Positions 9,212-16,970 of a stretch of 64,000 bases of DNA are shown here, piece after piece. Positions within the stretch are counted from its first letter, which is position 1. Each line of letters starts with the position of its first letter. This DNA is from Terriglobia bacterium. GTDB taxonomy: Bacteria > Acidobacteriota > Terriglobia > Terriglobales > Acidobacteriaceae. The notes under the pieces were generated by a model. The model ran no database searches. It was not told the origin of the DNA and saw nothing but the letters and a program-made list of their open reading frames with translations. The stretch is taken from NCBI GenBank assembly GCA_020072645.1, contig JAIQGK010000009.1, forward strand, positions 62,001-126,000, given 5' to 3'. The position numbers were made by a program, and so were the translations under genes.

Positions 9212-9241
9212 AGTTTACTGAATGAACATTCATTCAGTCAA
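9212..9241 (-). promoter_or_regulatory. fad operon promoter with FadR/TetR-type operator
   Basis: On the minus strand, TTGACT (9241-9236) and TAAACT (9217-9212) are 18 nt apart and fit -35/-10 hexamers. Between them, overlapping both ends, is TGAATGAACATTCATTCA (9219-9236), the core of a palindrome with two perfect 10-bp arms (9217-9226 and 9229-9238) around 2 nt. From memory the Bacillus FadR box is TGAATGA-M-TA-N-TCATTCA, which this matches at all but one fixed position. A repressor here would occlude RNA polymerase, and acyl-CoA would relieve it. No regulator gene is present in the window. Confidence 0.8.
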
Positions 9242-9303
9242 GTATAACTTTTGTTTTCATCGAGTTCTACGCTCGCAAGCAATCTTTTCACCGCCTTTGA
9301 CGT

Positions 9304-9894
9304 CTACGTCAAATGAAACAGCCAAAGCGTATAACTCCCAATCTCATGCCATGCCGATTCCTGCCGTTTCCAAAAGTTAAGCGGTCTGGAATTGGGCCGC
9401 GGCGCGCCATAAGCAGTCACGCCTTCCCGCGCCAGCATCTGCTTGATGCGGAAAATGTGATAGCCATCGCTCACGGCCAGGCATGAATGCATGCTGTTGA
9501 CATACATAATGGTGCTGACGCGCCGAGCCGATTCAGCGGTATCGTCGCTCTGGGTTTCCGCGATGAGCTGGCTATCGGGAATGCCCAGGGTCTTCAGATA
9601 CTCGCGTCCTACCACGCCCTCACTGTAGCGGGGATCGCCGCCGGAGCCGCCGGTCGTGATCACGATTGGCGCCAGCCCATGATGGAAAAGCTGTGCGGCG
9701 CGGTCAAGGCGCGCTTTATACACCGGTGAAGGGCGGCCGTCATATTCAGCAGCGCCAAAAACAACGATAGCGTCAGCCGTGCGCGATTCGTCGTGGCCAG
9801 ATTGGTCCACAATCCGCCAGTAGATCACCGCTGCATAGCAGACCGGCAGCACCAGAAGCCACAACAGCCATTTCTTCCAACGCTTGGTCGCCAT
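9304..9894 (-). CDS. YdcF/SanA-family DUF218 membrane protein
   Basis: A 196-residue DUF218 (YdcF/ElyC/SanA) protein with one N-terminal membrane anchor (WLLWLLVLPVCYAAVIYW) and an extracytoplasmic domain. The family signatures are seen: ADAIVVFGAAEYDGRPSPV, the ITTGGSGGDPRYSEG turn and QSDDTAESARRV. Family members are linked to envelope integrity and envelope-precursor metabolism, but the biochemical activity is not settled. It lies 11 nt after the Sua5 gene on the same strand and is probably co-transcribed with it. Confidence 0.88.
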   Translation of the reverse strand: MATKRWKKWLLWLLVLPVCYAAVIYWRIVDQSGHDESRTADAIVVFGAAEYDGRPSPVYKARLDRAAQLFHHGLAPIVITTGGSGGDPRYSEGVVGREYLKTLGIPDSQLIAETQSDDTAESARRVSTIMYVNSMHSCLAVSDGYHIFRIKQMLAREGVTAYGAPRPNSRPLNFWKRQESAWHEIGSYTLWLFHLT

Positions 9895-9905
9895 GCGGAT
9901 TAGCC

Positions 9906-10550
9906 TCAGCCAAACCGGAGGAACTCAGCCAGATCGCTTTCAGGAATCGCACCTTGCCGCAGGACGGTAATGTGCCCGGGATCGCTCATGTTGATGATGG
10001 TAGAAGCCACCTCGCGCGGGCTCGTGCCGCCGTCCACAATCAAGCTAATGCTTTTGCCCAGCTGCTGACGCACTCCTTCCGCGGTGGTGCATTCGCTGGC
10101 TCCACTGATGTTGGCGGAGGTCGCCGTAATAGGCACGCCGGCCGTGCGAATTACTTCCACCGCAATGCGCGAAGCGGGCACGCGCAGCGCGACGTTGCCT
10201 GTATTCGCCGTAACCTTCAGCGGCAGCCGCGATGACGCTTTCACGATGATCGTCAGCGGGCCGGGCCAGTATTTGCGCGTGATTTCATAGAACACGTCCG
10301 GCAGCGGACGCGCCAGGTATTCCGCCTGCTCCACGCTTTCAATCAGCAGTGAAAGCGGCTTGTGACGGCTGCGGGTCTTTACGTCATAGATCAAGTCAAC
10401 CGCGCGGAGGTTAAATGGATCAGCGGCCAGCCCATAAAATGTGTCCGTGGGCATTCCAACGACCTGGCCTTGCTTGATGCGGTCAGCCACATAAGAAACC
10501 AGACGCGCGTCCGGCGTATCAGGATTGATTTTTAGAATTTCCGCAGACAA
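9906..10550 (-). CDS. tsaC: L-threonylcarbamoyladenylate synthase (Sua5/TsaC)
   Basis: Makes threonylcarbamoyl-AMP from Thr, bicarbonate and ATP for the t6A37 tRNA modification. A YrdC-like domain spans nearly the whole 214 residues: QGQVVGMPTDTFYGLAADP, the KxR substrate loop (KTRSRHKPLSLLI), KYWPGPLTIIVKA, ALRVPASRIAVEVI and ITATSANISGASE. It lacks the extra C-terminal Sua5 domain, so it is TsaC-like in size. The frame is open from a TTG at 10583, but a TTG at 10550 (followed by SAEILKINPDTPD) has a GGGGGA seven bases ahead and is preferred. TsaE, another t6A protein, is at 59739-60167. Confidence 0.92.
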   Translation of the reverse strand: MSAEILKINPDTPDARLVSYVADRIKQGQVVGMPTDTFYGLAADPFNLRAVDLIYDVKTRSRHKPLSLLIESVEQAEYLARPLPDVFYEITRKYWPGPLTIIVKASSRLPLKVTANTGNVALRVPASRIAVEVIRTAGVPITATSANISGASECTTAEGVRQQLGKSISLIVDGGTSPREVASTIINMSDPGHITVLRQGAIPESDLAEFLRFG

Positions 10551-10677
10551 TACTGAATCCCCCAACTGAGTATGCTCGAACAATTGTGTGACGGTTGCGT
10601 CCGTTAAATTGCCGCCCGTCGCCCTGACAAACGACTAAGAATAAACCAGCTACAGGGAAAAACCTAGACCTCTCTGG

Positions 10678-10956
10678 CTACATACATGGACCGCGGTGGC
10701 AGGCAATCAGATGGTGCAAAATTTCATAAGGCAACGCCAGCGCCAGCGGCGTACCCAAAAGTGCCCACAAGCCACGCCAGCGGAAGCGATAAATCGCAAT
10801 CCCACACAACACGAGCCAGTAAACCGGGAGGAGCAAGGCATACAGGAATGTAACAGGAGACTGAGCAAATTCGCTCAAGATGAAAGCGGCAAAGCATGCA
10901 AACGCAATCAGCGTTGCCTTGATTACATGAGCGCGCAGGCTGTCTTTTCGTGGCAT
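10678..10956 (-). CDS. Small membrane protein, unknown
   Basis: A 92-residue predicted inner-membrane protein with two or three hydrophobic helices (ATLIAFACFAAFILSEF, FLYALLLPVYWLVLCGIAIY, WALLGTPLALALPYEILHHL) and a short basic N-terminus. I do not recognise a family. It is divergent from the rRNA methyltransferase gene and upstream of tsaC on the same strand, 127 nt away. Hydrophobic-helix periodicity and position in an otherwise empty gap support it; the SD is weak. Confidence 0.6.
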   Translation of the reverse strand: MPRKDSLRAHVIKATLIAFACFAAFILSEFAQSPVTFLYALLLPVYWLVLCGIAIYRFRWRGLWALLGTPLALALPYEILHHLIACHRGPCM

Positions 10957-10993
10957 CTTACGTTACATACAGTCAGGTGGATTATGATCGGGG

Positions 10994-11839
10994 ATGATGA
11001 TACATGAAGCCGATTCCCGCCTTCGCCGCGTTTCCAGCCGCCAGAACGCTCTGGTCAAAGACCTGCGCAAAGCGCTTAGCCAGGGCGAGCCCACTGCAGA
11101 AGGCTATCTGGCCGTTGAAGGCCTGCGCATGCTTGAAGAAGCCATCCGCAGTGGTCTGCGCTTTCAGGCTGTGTTCTTCAGCGAGGCCGGCTCGGGCCAT
11201 GCCACGCGCCTGCTGCCGCAAATCGGCAGCCAAGTTGAAGTCCTGCTGCTGCCCGACGAAGTCTTTGTGAACGCCGTTAGTACTGAATCGCCGCAAGGCG
11301 TGGCCGCTCTGGTCAAACTCCGGCCGCATAAGTTTGAAGATCTGCTGGAGTCAGCGTCCGATTCCTTGCTCGTCGGCGTTGCCGGCATTCAAGATCCGGG
11401 AAATCTTGGGACAATCATTCGCTCCGCCGAGGCGTTTGGCGCGCGCGCAGTTCTGCTGGGAGAAAAAACCGTCAGCCTATTCAACTCCAAAGTCGTGCGC
11501 GGCTCCGCTGGGTCGTTATTCAGAGAACCGCTCTTGCGTGTGAAACTGGGCGAAAGCATCACTGCCCTGAAGCAGCGCGGCGTGCGCGTTCTGGCTACTT
11601 CGTCGCATAAAGGCAAGCCTCTGCATGAAGCTGACTTCACCGGCGCAGCAATGATCGTAGTTGGGAATGAAGGCGCAGGCGTGCCGCAAGAGATTTTGTC
11701 GTTGGCCGACGAGTTAGTAACGATCCCACATTCGCCGCGCGTTGAGTCGCTGAATGCAGGAATCGCTGCATCTATCTTGTTGTACGAAGCGGCTCGGCAA
11801 AGGCAGAAACTTACCGCAGATGAACGCGGATTTAGATGA
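10994..11839 (+). CDS. SpoU/TrmH-family RNA 2'-O-methyltransferase
   Basis: A 281-residue SPOUT methyltransferase with an N-terminal SpoU substrate-binding domain (SRQNALVKDLRKAL, YLAVEGLRMLEEAI) and the C-terminal knotted catalytic domain. Its three motifs are IQDPGNLGTIIRSAEAFGA (motif 1), IVVGNEGAGVPQEI (motif 2) and VESLNAGIAASILLYEA (motif 3, SAM pocket). It probably methylates rRNA ribose (RlmB/TsnR-like), but the target cannot be fixed. The last nine residues (LTADERGFR) are encoded by a dyad-repeat arm, so the C-terminus was set by repeat insertion. The stop overlaps the next start (ATGA). Confidence 0.9.
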   Translation: MMIHEADSRLRRVSSRQNALVKDLRKALSQGEPTAEGYLAVEGLRMLEEAIRSGLRFQAVFFSEAGSGHATRLLPQIGSQVEVLLLPDEVFVNAVSTESPQGVAALVKLRPHKFEDLLESASDSLLVGVAGIQDPGNLGTIIRSAEAFGARAVLLGEKTVSLFNSKVVRGSAGSLFREPLLRVKLGESITALKQRGVRVLATSSHKGKPLHEADFTGAAMIVVGNEGAGVPQEILSLADELVTIPHSPRVESLNAGIAASILLYEAARQRQKLTADERGFR

Positions 11840-12142
11840 CACCGAAACGATCCTTTGAGCTGATCGATCAGTACGCAAGAAAACAACATGCTTGTTTCTT
11901 GGCTGAGATGTTCTTGAACAGAACTAAAACCGAGTACATTCTTTGCTTTCGGCCCGCGGAAGCCGCGAACAATCCCGATCGATACACCTGCCGGTACATA
12001 CAGCTTGAAATCGGCACTGTGGAGACGCTTGAGCAAGCCACAGAACTCAACGAATCGACAAAAGCTCTGTTAGACAAGGAATTAGCCAATTTGAAATCAT
12101 CTAGATGATCCGCGTTGATCCGCGCGAATCTGCGGTAACCAC
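11808..12142. repeat. CGCGGAT-type inverted repeat arms flanking a small ORF
   Basis: The left arm (about 11808-11835, ...TTACCGCAGATGAACGCGGA...) and right arm (about 12107-12142, ...TTGATCCGCGCGAATCTGCG...) are inverted relatives and share TTACCGCAGAT plus GCGGAT units. Between them lies only the 90-codon ORF 11836-12108. A further degenerate stretch of similar words (GTGTAAATCAGTGCAATCAG) continues to about 12195. The same family recurs at 62998-63106. The layout resembles a small non-autonomous insertion or a REP/BIME-like element. Confidence 0.6.
11836..12108 (+). CDS. Small hypothetical protein, coupled to the upstream methyltransferase
   Basis: A 90-residue ORF whose ATG overlaps the TGA of the methyltransferase (ATGA). 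The predicted product is mixed alpha/beta and hydrophilic (FELIDQYARKQHACFLAEMF, YTCRYIQLEIGTVETLEQAT), with no signal peptide or membrane segment. I do not recognise it. It is bounded by the two arms of an inverted repeat, so it may be cargo of a small repeat element and not an ancestral operon member. Composition looks coding, but support is moderate. Confidence 0.5.
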   Translation: MTPKRSFELIDQYARKQHACFLAEMFLNRTKTEYILCFRPAEAANNPDRYTCRYIQLEIGTVETLEQATELNESTKALLDKELANLKSSR

Positions 12143-12206
12143 TTATTTTGGTGTTCGATCCGTGTAAATCAGTGCAATCAGTGTCATCAGTGGTAAGGTT
12201 TTTCTG

Positions 12207-13592
12207 ATGTCTTTGTTCCAGTCACTTCCCGACCAGCAAGGCAAGGGCGCGCGTCCTCTTGCTGACCGCATGCGCCCGCGAACGCTGGATGAGTTTGTCG
12301 GCCAGGAGCACATCGTTGGCCCCGGCAAGCCGTTGCGCCTCCAGATTGAACGTGACGATCCCGGCTCCATCATCTTCTGGGGGCCGCCCGGAACGGGCAA
12401 GACCACACTGGCACAGATCATCGCGCATGTAACCAAAGCGGAGTTCATCGAGTTTTCCGCCGTGCTCTCCGGGATCAAGGAAATCAAGCAGGTGATGGCC
12501 GACGCGGAAAAGGCTCGCGCTTACGGCACGCGAACCATCCTCTTCATCGACGAAATCCATCGCTTTAATCGCGCCCAACAAGACGCTTTTCTGCCTCATG
12601 TTGAACGCGGCAACATTCGGCTGATCGGCGCAACCACGGAAAATCCGTCATTCGAGATCAACGGCGCTCTACTCTCGCGCTGCCGCGTTTACATCCTGAA
12701 CCAGCTCACTGAAGAGCAGATTGTCGTCTTACTCCGCCGCGCTTTGGAAGACCAGGAACGTGGCCTGGGAAAAATGAATTTGCGCGCAGCCGACGAAGTC
12801 CTGCAACAAATTGCGGCTTACACCAGCGGTGATGCCCGCTCCGCTTATAACGTGCTTGAAGTTGCCGCTTCCACCGCCGGAGATACCGGCGAGATCACAG
12901 AACAGATCATCAAAGACACGCTCCAGAAGCGCGTCCTGCTTTATGACAAATCAGGCGAAGAGCATTACAACCTGATATCCGCGCTGCACAAGTCTGTCCG
13001 CAACAGCGACGCCGACGCATCTCTCTACTGGCTCGTCCGCATGCTTGAGTCCGGCGAGGACCCTCTGTACATCGCGCGCCGCGTAGTGCGCATGGCTTCT
13101 GAAGATATCGGCCTGGCCGCCCCGGAAGCGCTGAACCTATGCCTCTCAGCCAAAGACGCTATCGATTTCCTTGGCATGCCGGAAGGTGGTTTGGCCCTGG
13201 CGCAAGCTGTGGTCTATCTTGCGCTGGCGCCGAAATCGAATGCGCTTTACACCGCCTATGGCGCGGTCATGGAAGACGTAGAAAAGACAGCCGCTGAGCC
13301 CGTTCCGCTGCACATCCGCAACGCCGTTACAAAACTCATGAAGCAGGTCGGCTACGGCAAGGGCTACCAGTACGCGCACGATCTCGACGAAAAAGTCGCC
13401 GACATGGAGTGCATGCCGGATAACCTTCGCGGCCGCGAATACTATCACCCGACCTCAGAAGGCCGGGAAAAACTGTTGGCGCAACGGATGGAAGAGATCA
13501 AGCAGAGAAAAGAAGAACTGCATCGGGCGGATGAGACAAAACCAAAACCCTCAAAACTCAGAAGAAAAGAGGAAGAGGACAATTTTAAATAG
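12207..13592 (+). CDS. rarA: Replication-associated recombination protein A (RarA/MgsA)
   Basis: A 461-residue AAA+ ATPase of the clamp-loader clade that acts at stalled replication forks with SSB. Visible are RPRTLDEFVGQEHIVGPGKPL, Walker A GPPGTGKTTLA (about residues 53-63), Walker B TILFIDEIHRFN, sensor 1 IGATTENPSFEIN with the arginine finger region LLSRCRVY, and the MgsA C-terminal tetramerisation domain (EDIGLAAPEALNLCLSA, YLALAPKSNALYTAYG, IRNAVTKLMKQVGYGKGYQY). The length is slightly over the usual 430-450 because of a Lys/Glu-rich tail. ATG 12207 follows a weak AAGG. It looks monocistronic. Confidence 0.94.
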   Translation: MSLFQSLPDQQGKGARPLADRMRPRTLDEFVGQEHIVGPGKPLRLQIERDDPGSIIFWGPPGTGKTTLAQIIAHVTKAEFIEFSAVLSGIKEIKQVMADAEKARAYGTRTILFIDEIHRFNRAQQDAFLPHVERGNIRLIGATTENPSFEINGALLSRCRVYILNQLTEEQIVVLLRRALEDQERGLGKMNLRAADEVLQQIAAYTSGDARSAYNVLEVAASTAGDTGEITEQIIKDTLQKRVLLYDKSGEEHYNLISALHKSVRNSDADASLYWLVRMLESGEDPLYIARRVVRMASEDIGLAAPEALNLCLSAKDAIDFLGMPEGGLALAQAVVYLALAPKSNALYTAYGAVMEDVEKTAAEPVPLHIRNAVTKLMKQVGYGKGYQYAHDLDEKVADMECMPDNLRGREYYHPTSEGREKLLAQRMEEIKQRKEELHRADETKPKPSKLRRKEEEDNFK

Positions 13593-13617
13593 CTTCCAGA
13601 AAGCAAAATTGTGCGGC

Positions 13618-13637
13618 ACAGCCATTCTCGGCTGTGA
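13618..13637. repeat. Short palindromic hairpin CACAGCC...GGCTGTG
   Basis: A 7-bp perfect stem (13618-13624 with 13631-13637) around a 6-nt loop, 26 bp after the rarA stop. The next bases AAAATTCC do not give a clear U-tract, so it is more likely an intergenic palindrome than an efficient terminator. Confidence 0.4.
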
Positions 13638-13712
13638 AAATTCCCGGGTTATACTTGTCCAGTCCTTTGCGTGATGTGGCGGGCGCCAATTCACAAGCAA
13701 AGGAGAGTTACC

Positions 13713-13955
13713 GTGAAATCCCAATTTGAAGATCAGCCAATGTTCGTCCGTAGCAGCAAGCGCCGCCGTGGCTTTCGCTTCTGAAACCAACGTAAAACGC
13801 GGCTTTCAGAGCGCTCCGTGGCGGCATGAAAGAGCTACGAGAAAAGCTTGGAAGAAACGACCTTTGCCCATGCGGCTCAGGACGAAAATTTCAAGAAATG
13901 CTGTCTGACTTCCAGTCGCTATGACGGCACAAACCGAAATTACTTCAGCAGATAA
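13713..13955 (+). pseudogene. Frameshifted small SEC-C zinc-motif protein
   Basis: A GTG at 13713 with a good SD (AAAGGAGAG) opens a 23-codon frame (MKSQFEDQPMFVRSSKRRRG...) that stops at 13784. Downstream, a second frame encodes [19 protein letters not shown] (13826 on), the first half of a SEC-C zinc motif. After CGA AAA TTT the rest of the motif continues one base later as [12 protein letters not shown] (13893 on), to a TAA at 13955. An intact gene needs at least one and probably two frame corrections. Options are a decayed gene, an indel error in the assembly at AAAATTT, or +1 slippage of Phe-tRNA from UUU to UUC. SEC-C motifs bind Zn as in the SecA tail. Confidence 0.6.
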
Positions 13956-13957
13956 AC

Positions 13958-13989
13958 AAAGGCATCGGTGCAATCCCGATGCCTTTTTT
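13958..13989 (+). terminator. Rho-independent terminator
   Basis: An 11-bp perfect stem (AAAGGCATCGG, 13958-13968, with 13976-13986), a 7-nt loop and a run of six T (13984-13989). It lies 2 nt after the stop of the SEC-C frame, so the SEC-C locus is, or recently was, a real transcription unit. Confidence 0.85.
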
Positions 13990-14012
13990 GGCGAGGTTCG
14001 TTCTCGATCGAT

Positions 14013-14432
14013 CTAACTAAACCTTCTCTTGTGCTCCTTCAAAATGCACTTATCCATCACCACGAAAATTCCCGCCTTGCGCGCTTTCTCAGCCGCCTCT
14101 TCATGGATAACGTCCTCCTGCAGCCAGATCGCCGGAACCTTCAGCCGGATCGCCTCATCCACCAGATCGGGCACGTACTCAGACCGCCGAAACACGTCCA
14201 CCATATCGATCTTCTCTTCGATCTCGGCGAGAGAGCCAACCGCCTTTTCACCCAGAGAGCCCTTGATGGATGGATTGACCGGAATAATTTTGTAGCCATG
14301 GCTCTGCATATAGGCACTCACGCCATAGCTCGGGCGTAGTGGGCTATCTGAAAGTCCCACCACGGCAATCGTCTTGGTGCGTTTGAGTAGTTCGCCAATC
14401 TCGTCGGTCGCGGTTGTTTTCATGGTGTCCAC
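14013..14432 (-). CDS. CoA-binding protein (YccU type)
   Basis: A 139-residue Rossmann-fold CoA-binding domain protein of the CoA_binding_2/YccU family, function unknown. Family features: KTIAVVGLSDSPLRPSYGV (about residues 19-37, nucleotide loop), KIIPVNPSIKGSLGEKAVGSL, VDVFRRSEYVPDLVDEAI and IWLQEDVIHEEAAEKARKAG. The GTG start at 14432 has GGAG nine bases ahead; an ATG three codons later (14423) is the alternative. It stands alone between the SEC-C terminator and the next minus-strand gene. Confidence 0.87.
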   Translation of the reverse strand: MDTMKTTATDEIGELLKRTKTIAVVGLSDSPLRPSYGVSAYMQSHGYKIIPVNPSIKGSLGEKAVGSLAEIEEKIDMVDVFRRSEYVPDLVDEAIRLKVPAIWLQEDVIHEEAAEKARKAGIFVVMDKCILKEHKRRFS

Positions 14433-14529
14433 AGGTACGTTCTCCGGGAAAGCAGCATTCTATTCAGAAGCGTGCCATCGGCCTAAAGGTTTGTCATTGA
14501 CGGCCATCACATACGCAATAGCGCGGCGG

Positions 14530-15753
14530 CTACTCTTTTTTCGCTCCGCCTCGCGACGCCTTCTCCGTGTACAGTTTAGCCGCCACTTTGCGAATGGTGT
14601 CCGGAACATTCTTGTTATGGCGCAGGCTCTTCAGGTCATAAACGTGAAGTGTCTTGACCAGAGTGAGTGAAATATCCAATGGGCATCGTGGATTATTGGC
14701 CAAATTGCGCACTACGGGATAAAGCTTCAGGAAGCGCCGCTGGCGCGCAATCTCGCGAAAAACGTTCTCCTGCAGGTTTTTCGATCCCGCAAATGACTCC
14801 GCTTCAGCGTCCGTCAGCTTGGGCGATGACAGCACCGCATTCTGTACAAGCCGCGCCGTGTCCCGAATCAGCAGCGCCCGCTCTTCTTTTCCGCCAATAA
14901 ATCCCATCTTGATCCGCTGGCCTACGTTTAACTTTGAAATCCGCTGCAACACTGTGAGTTTTTTCTGCTCAGCAGCATCAAAATCGTCAATATTTTCTGG
15001 AGCAATGCCTCGCGCGACAGCGCCTTGCACCGCGCCCGCCTGAGCACCTGTTGAAGCGACAGCGGTTGCCGACTCTCCTACCTCCTCCCCAACACTCGCC
15101 GCCTCTGTCGTTACGACCTCTGCCGCAGGGTCTTCATCCTTCACCAGTTCAAAAGGCTTGTCTTCTTCCGAGGCAATTGCGGCGGCATGTTCCCGCTGAA
15201 ATGCCTCTAATGCAGCTGCGGATTCCGGGTCCGGAACAACTTCAAATTCTTCCAGTGTTTGTTCCGTCTGCTGCGGAACGGCCTCTGGTTCAGGGCTACC
15301 CCCCTGCAATTCCTGCGCTTCCTCCGGGGTCACATTCGCATTTCCCAGTAGCGCCTCAACCACGCCGGGCATGCTTCGCGCACGGGCGCTGGCCAGCAGC
15401 ATCTTTACCGTCTCGCGGGAAGCGGTGTCGGCAAGTTCCATCAACAGATTTTCTGGGATCGCTGGATTTTCGATGAGCGTCGGCATCAGCACCGGGCGGC
15501 GGTTTTCCGGCTGCCAGTAATACAGAAGGACTTCCGGCGTGGCCGTATCTTTGTTCAGTACTTCCAGCGCCGACTGCGCGTCCCATCCGGCCAGCGTCAT
15601 ACGGGCGTCTTGCCCAAACAGCGGATGTTGCGCCATGTAGACGAGCACTTCCAGTGTCTCATCGGCGGACAGCGGCAGAGCGCCCCGGGCGGCAGAGCGC
15701 ATCACGTTCACAGGCACTGCATTCTTTTTTATCAGTTCAAGAATAGGGGCCAT
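14530..15753 (-). CDS. Helical-repeat protein, unknown function
   Basis: A 407-residue protein without signal peptide or membrane helix. The N-terminal ~130 residues are short leucine-rich helical repeats (SADETLEVLVYMAQHP, ALEVLNKDTATPEVLLYYW, LIENPAIPENLLMELAD), like HEAT/DUF2336-style solenoids. A ~130-residue acidic Glu/Ala/Val-rich linker follows. The C-terminal ~140 residues form a second, conserved-looking helical region (KMGFIGGKEERALLIRD, YPVVRNLANNPRCPLDISL, LKSLRHNKNVPDTIRKVA). It may be a scaffold, but I cannot name a function. It lies downstream of prfB and lnt on the same strand, separated by a short inverted repeat. Confidence 0.72.
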   Translation of the reverse strand: MAPILELIKKNAVPVNVMRSAARGALPLSADETLEVLVYMAQHPLFGQDARMTLAGWDAQSALEVLNKDTATPEVLLYYWQPENRRPVLMPTLIENPAIPENLLMELADTASRETVKMLLASARARSMPGVVEALLGNANVTPEEAQELQGGSPEPEAVPQQTEQTLEEFEVVPDPESAAALEAFQREHAAAIASEEDKPFELVKDEDPAAEVVTTEAASVGEEVGESATAVASTGAQAGAVQGAVARGIAPENIDDFDAAEQKKLTVLQRISKLNVGQRIKMGFIGGKEERALLIRDTARLVQNAVLSSPKLTDAEAESFAGSKNLQENVFREIARQRRFLKLYPVVRNLANNPRCPLDISLTLVKTLHVYDLKSLRHNKNVPDTIRKVAAKLYTEKASRGGAKKE

Positions 15754-15769
15754 AGGCAGTATCTAGTAG

Positions 15770-15865
15770 TTAGTACTTGGTATTTAGCTTTGCCTGACTG
15801 ATCCATGCCGATCCTGAATGGCAACACAATAGCGAGCTTGCGGCTGACTACCAAATACTAAGTAC
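15770..15865. repeat. Inverted AGTACTTnGTATTT repeat that supplies the prfB stop
   Basis: TTAGTACTTGGTATTTAG (15770-15787) and CTACCAAATACTAAGTAC (15848-15865) are near-perfect inverted copies about 60 bp apart. The right arm overlaps the last codons and TAG stop of prfB (15858), so the repeat sets the end of that gene, as the CGCGGAT arm does for the 10994-11839 gene. Confidence 0.55.
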
Positions 15866-16965
15866 TGCTGGTTCCATCTCTCCTCGCCACAAGAAATGCC
15901 CGGATAAACGGTTTCAAGTCGCCATCCAGCACGCGGTCCACATCGCCTACTTCCATCTTGGTGCGATGGTCCTTGATCAATCTGTACGGATGCAATACAT
16001 ATGAGCGTATCTGAGAGCCAAAATCAATGTCCAGCTTGGAATCTTCCAGCTTCTTGCTGATGGCGCGCTTTTTCTCCAGCTCATATTCATAGAGCTTGGA
16101 CCGCAACATCTTCATGGCACGCTCGCGGTTCTTATGCTGCGATCGCTCGTTCTGGCACGCCACCACAATGTTTGTCGGGATGTGCGTAATGCGCACCGCG
16201 GAATCCGTGGTGTTCACGTGCTGGCCGCCCTTGCCGCCTGATCGATAAGTATCAATCCGCAGGTCTTCCGGCTTGATGTCCACCTGGATGGAGTCATCGA
16301 TTTCCGGCGAGACAAATACGCTGGCAAAAGATGTATGCCGGCGCTTGGCCTGATCAAATGGCGAAATGCGCACCAGCCGGTGCACACCGATTTCGCTCAG
16401 CAACTGCCCATAGGCATAGTCGCCGGTCACGGTAAACGTCGCTGACTTGATGCCGGCTTCTTCCGCGGGCTGATATTCGTTTACTTCGGTGCTAAAGCCC
16501 TGGCGCTCTGCCCAGCGCAGATAAAGCCGCAAAAGCATTTCCGCCCAGTCCTGTGATTCCGTCCCTCCGGCCCCGGGATGGATCGTGACAATGGCGTTGC
16601 GCATGTCATGCTCGCCGGACATCAGCGTTTGTGTTTCAAGCTTGTCGGCCACTTCGCGCAGCTGGTCGATTTCCTTGCGCAGCTCTTCCACCACGGCTTC
16701 GCCTTCGCGGGCCAGGTCAAAGTAAGCTTGAATGTCCTCTACGCGGCGGCCCAGATCGGCATCCATGGCCAGCGATTCTTCCAGACGCCGGCGCTGGCGC
16801 ATCAGCACCTGCGACTTTTCCTGATCGGCCCACACATTGGGATCGCCGACTTTCTTTTCGATCTCAGCTAATTGTTGGCGGAGTGAAGGGGCGTCAAAGA
16901 TAGCTCCGCAGATCGCGCACTTTATCGCGCACGGCGGTGTATTCGCGTTCTAATTCTTCGACCAT
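15858..16965 (-). CDS. prfB: Peptide chain release factor 2, with programmed +1 frameshift
   Basis: RF2 ends translation at UGA and UAA. The gene is in two frames. ATG 16965 opens 23 codons (MVEELEREYTAVRDKVRDL...) ending CTT TGA C (16899-16893); a +1 shift there joins GAC (Asp) to the long frame, giving about 368 residues, the normal RF2 size. The body shows the SPF anticodon-like tripeptide (ISPFDQAKRRHTSF) and the catalytic GGQ (SGGKGGQHVNT). An SD-like CGGAG lies just upstream of the shift site, as in the classical autoregulated prfB. The start is 5 nt after the lnt stop, so lnt-prfB is probably an operon. The C-terminal SST and stop come from a repeat arm. Confidence 0.96.
16893..16908 (-). 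other. prfB recoding site (CGGAG...CTTTGAC)
   Basis: On the minus strand, CGGAG (16908-16904) is followed after a short gap by TAT CTT TGA C (16902-16893). This is the established RF2 feedback signal: when RF2 is scarce, the ribosome at CUU slips +1 past UGA. The in-frame stop at codon 24 and the long frame starting at GAC agree exactly. Confidence 0.93.
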
Positions 16966-16970
16966 AACTT

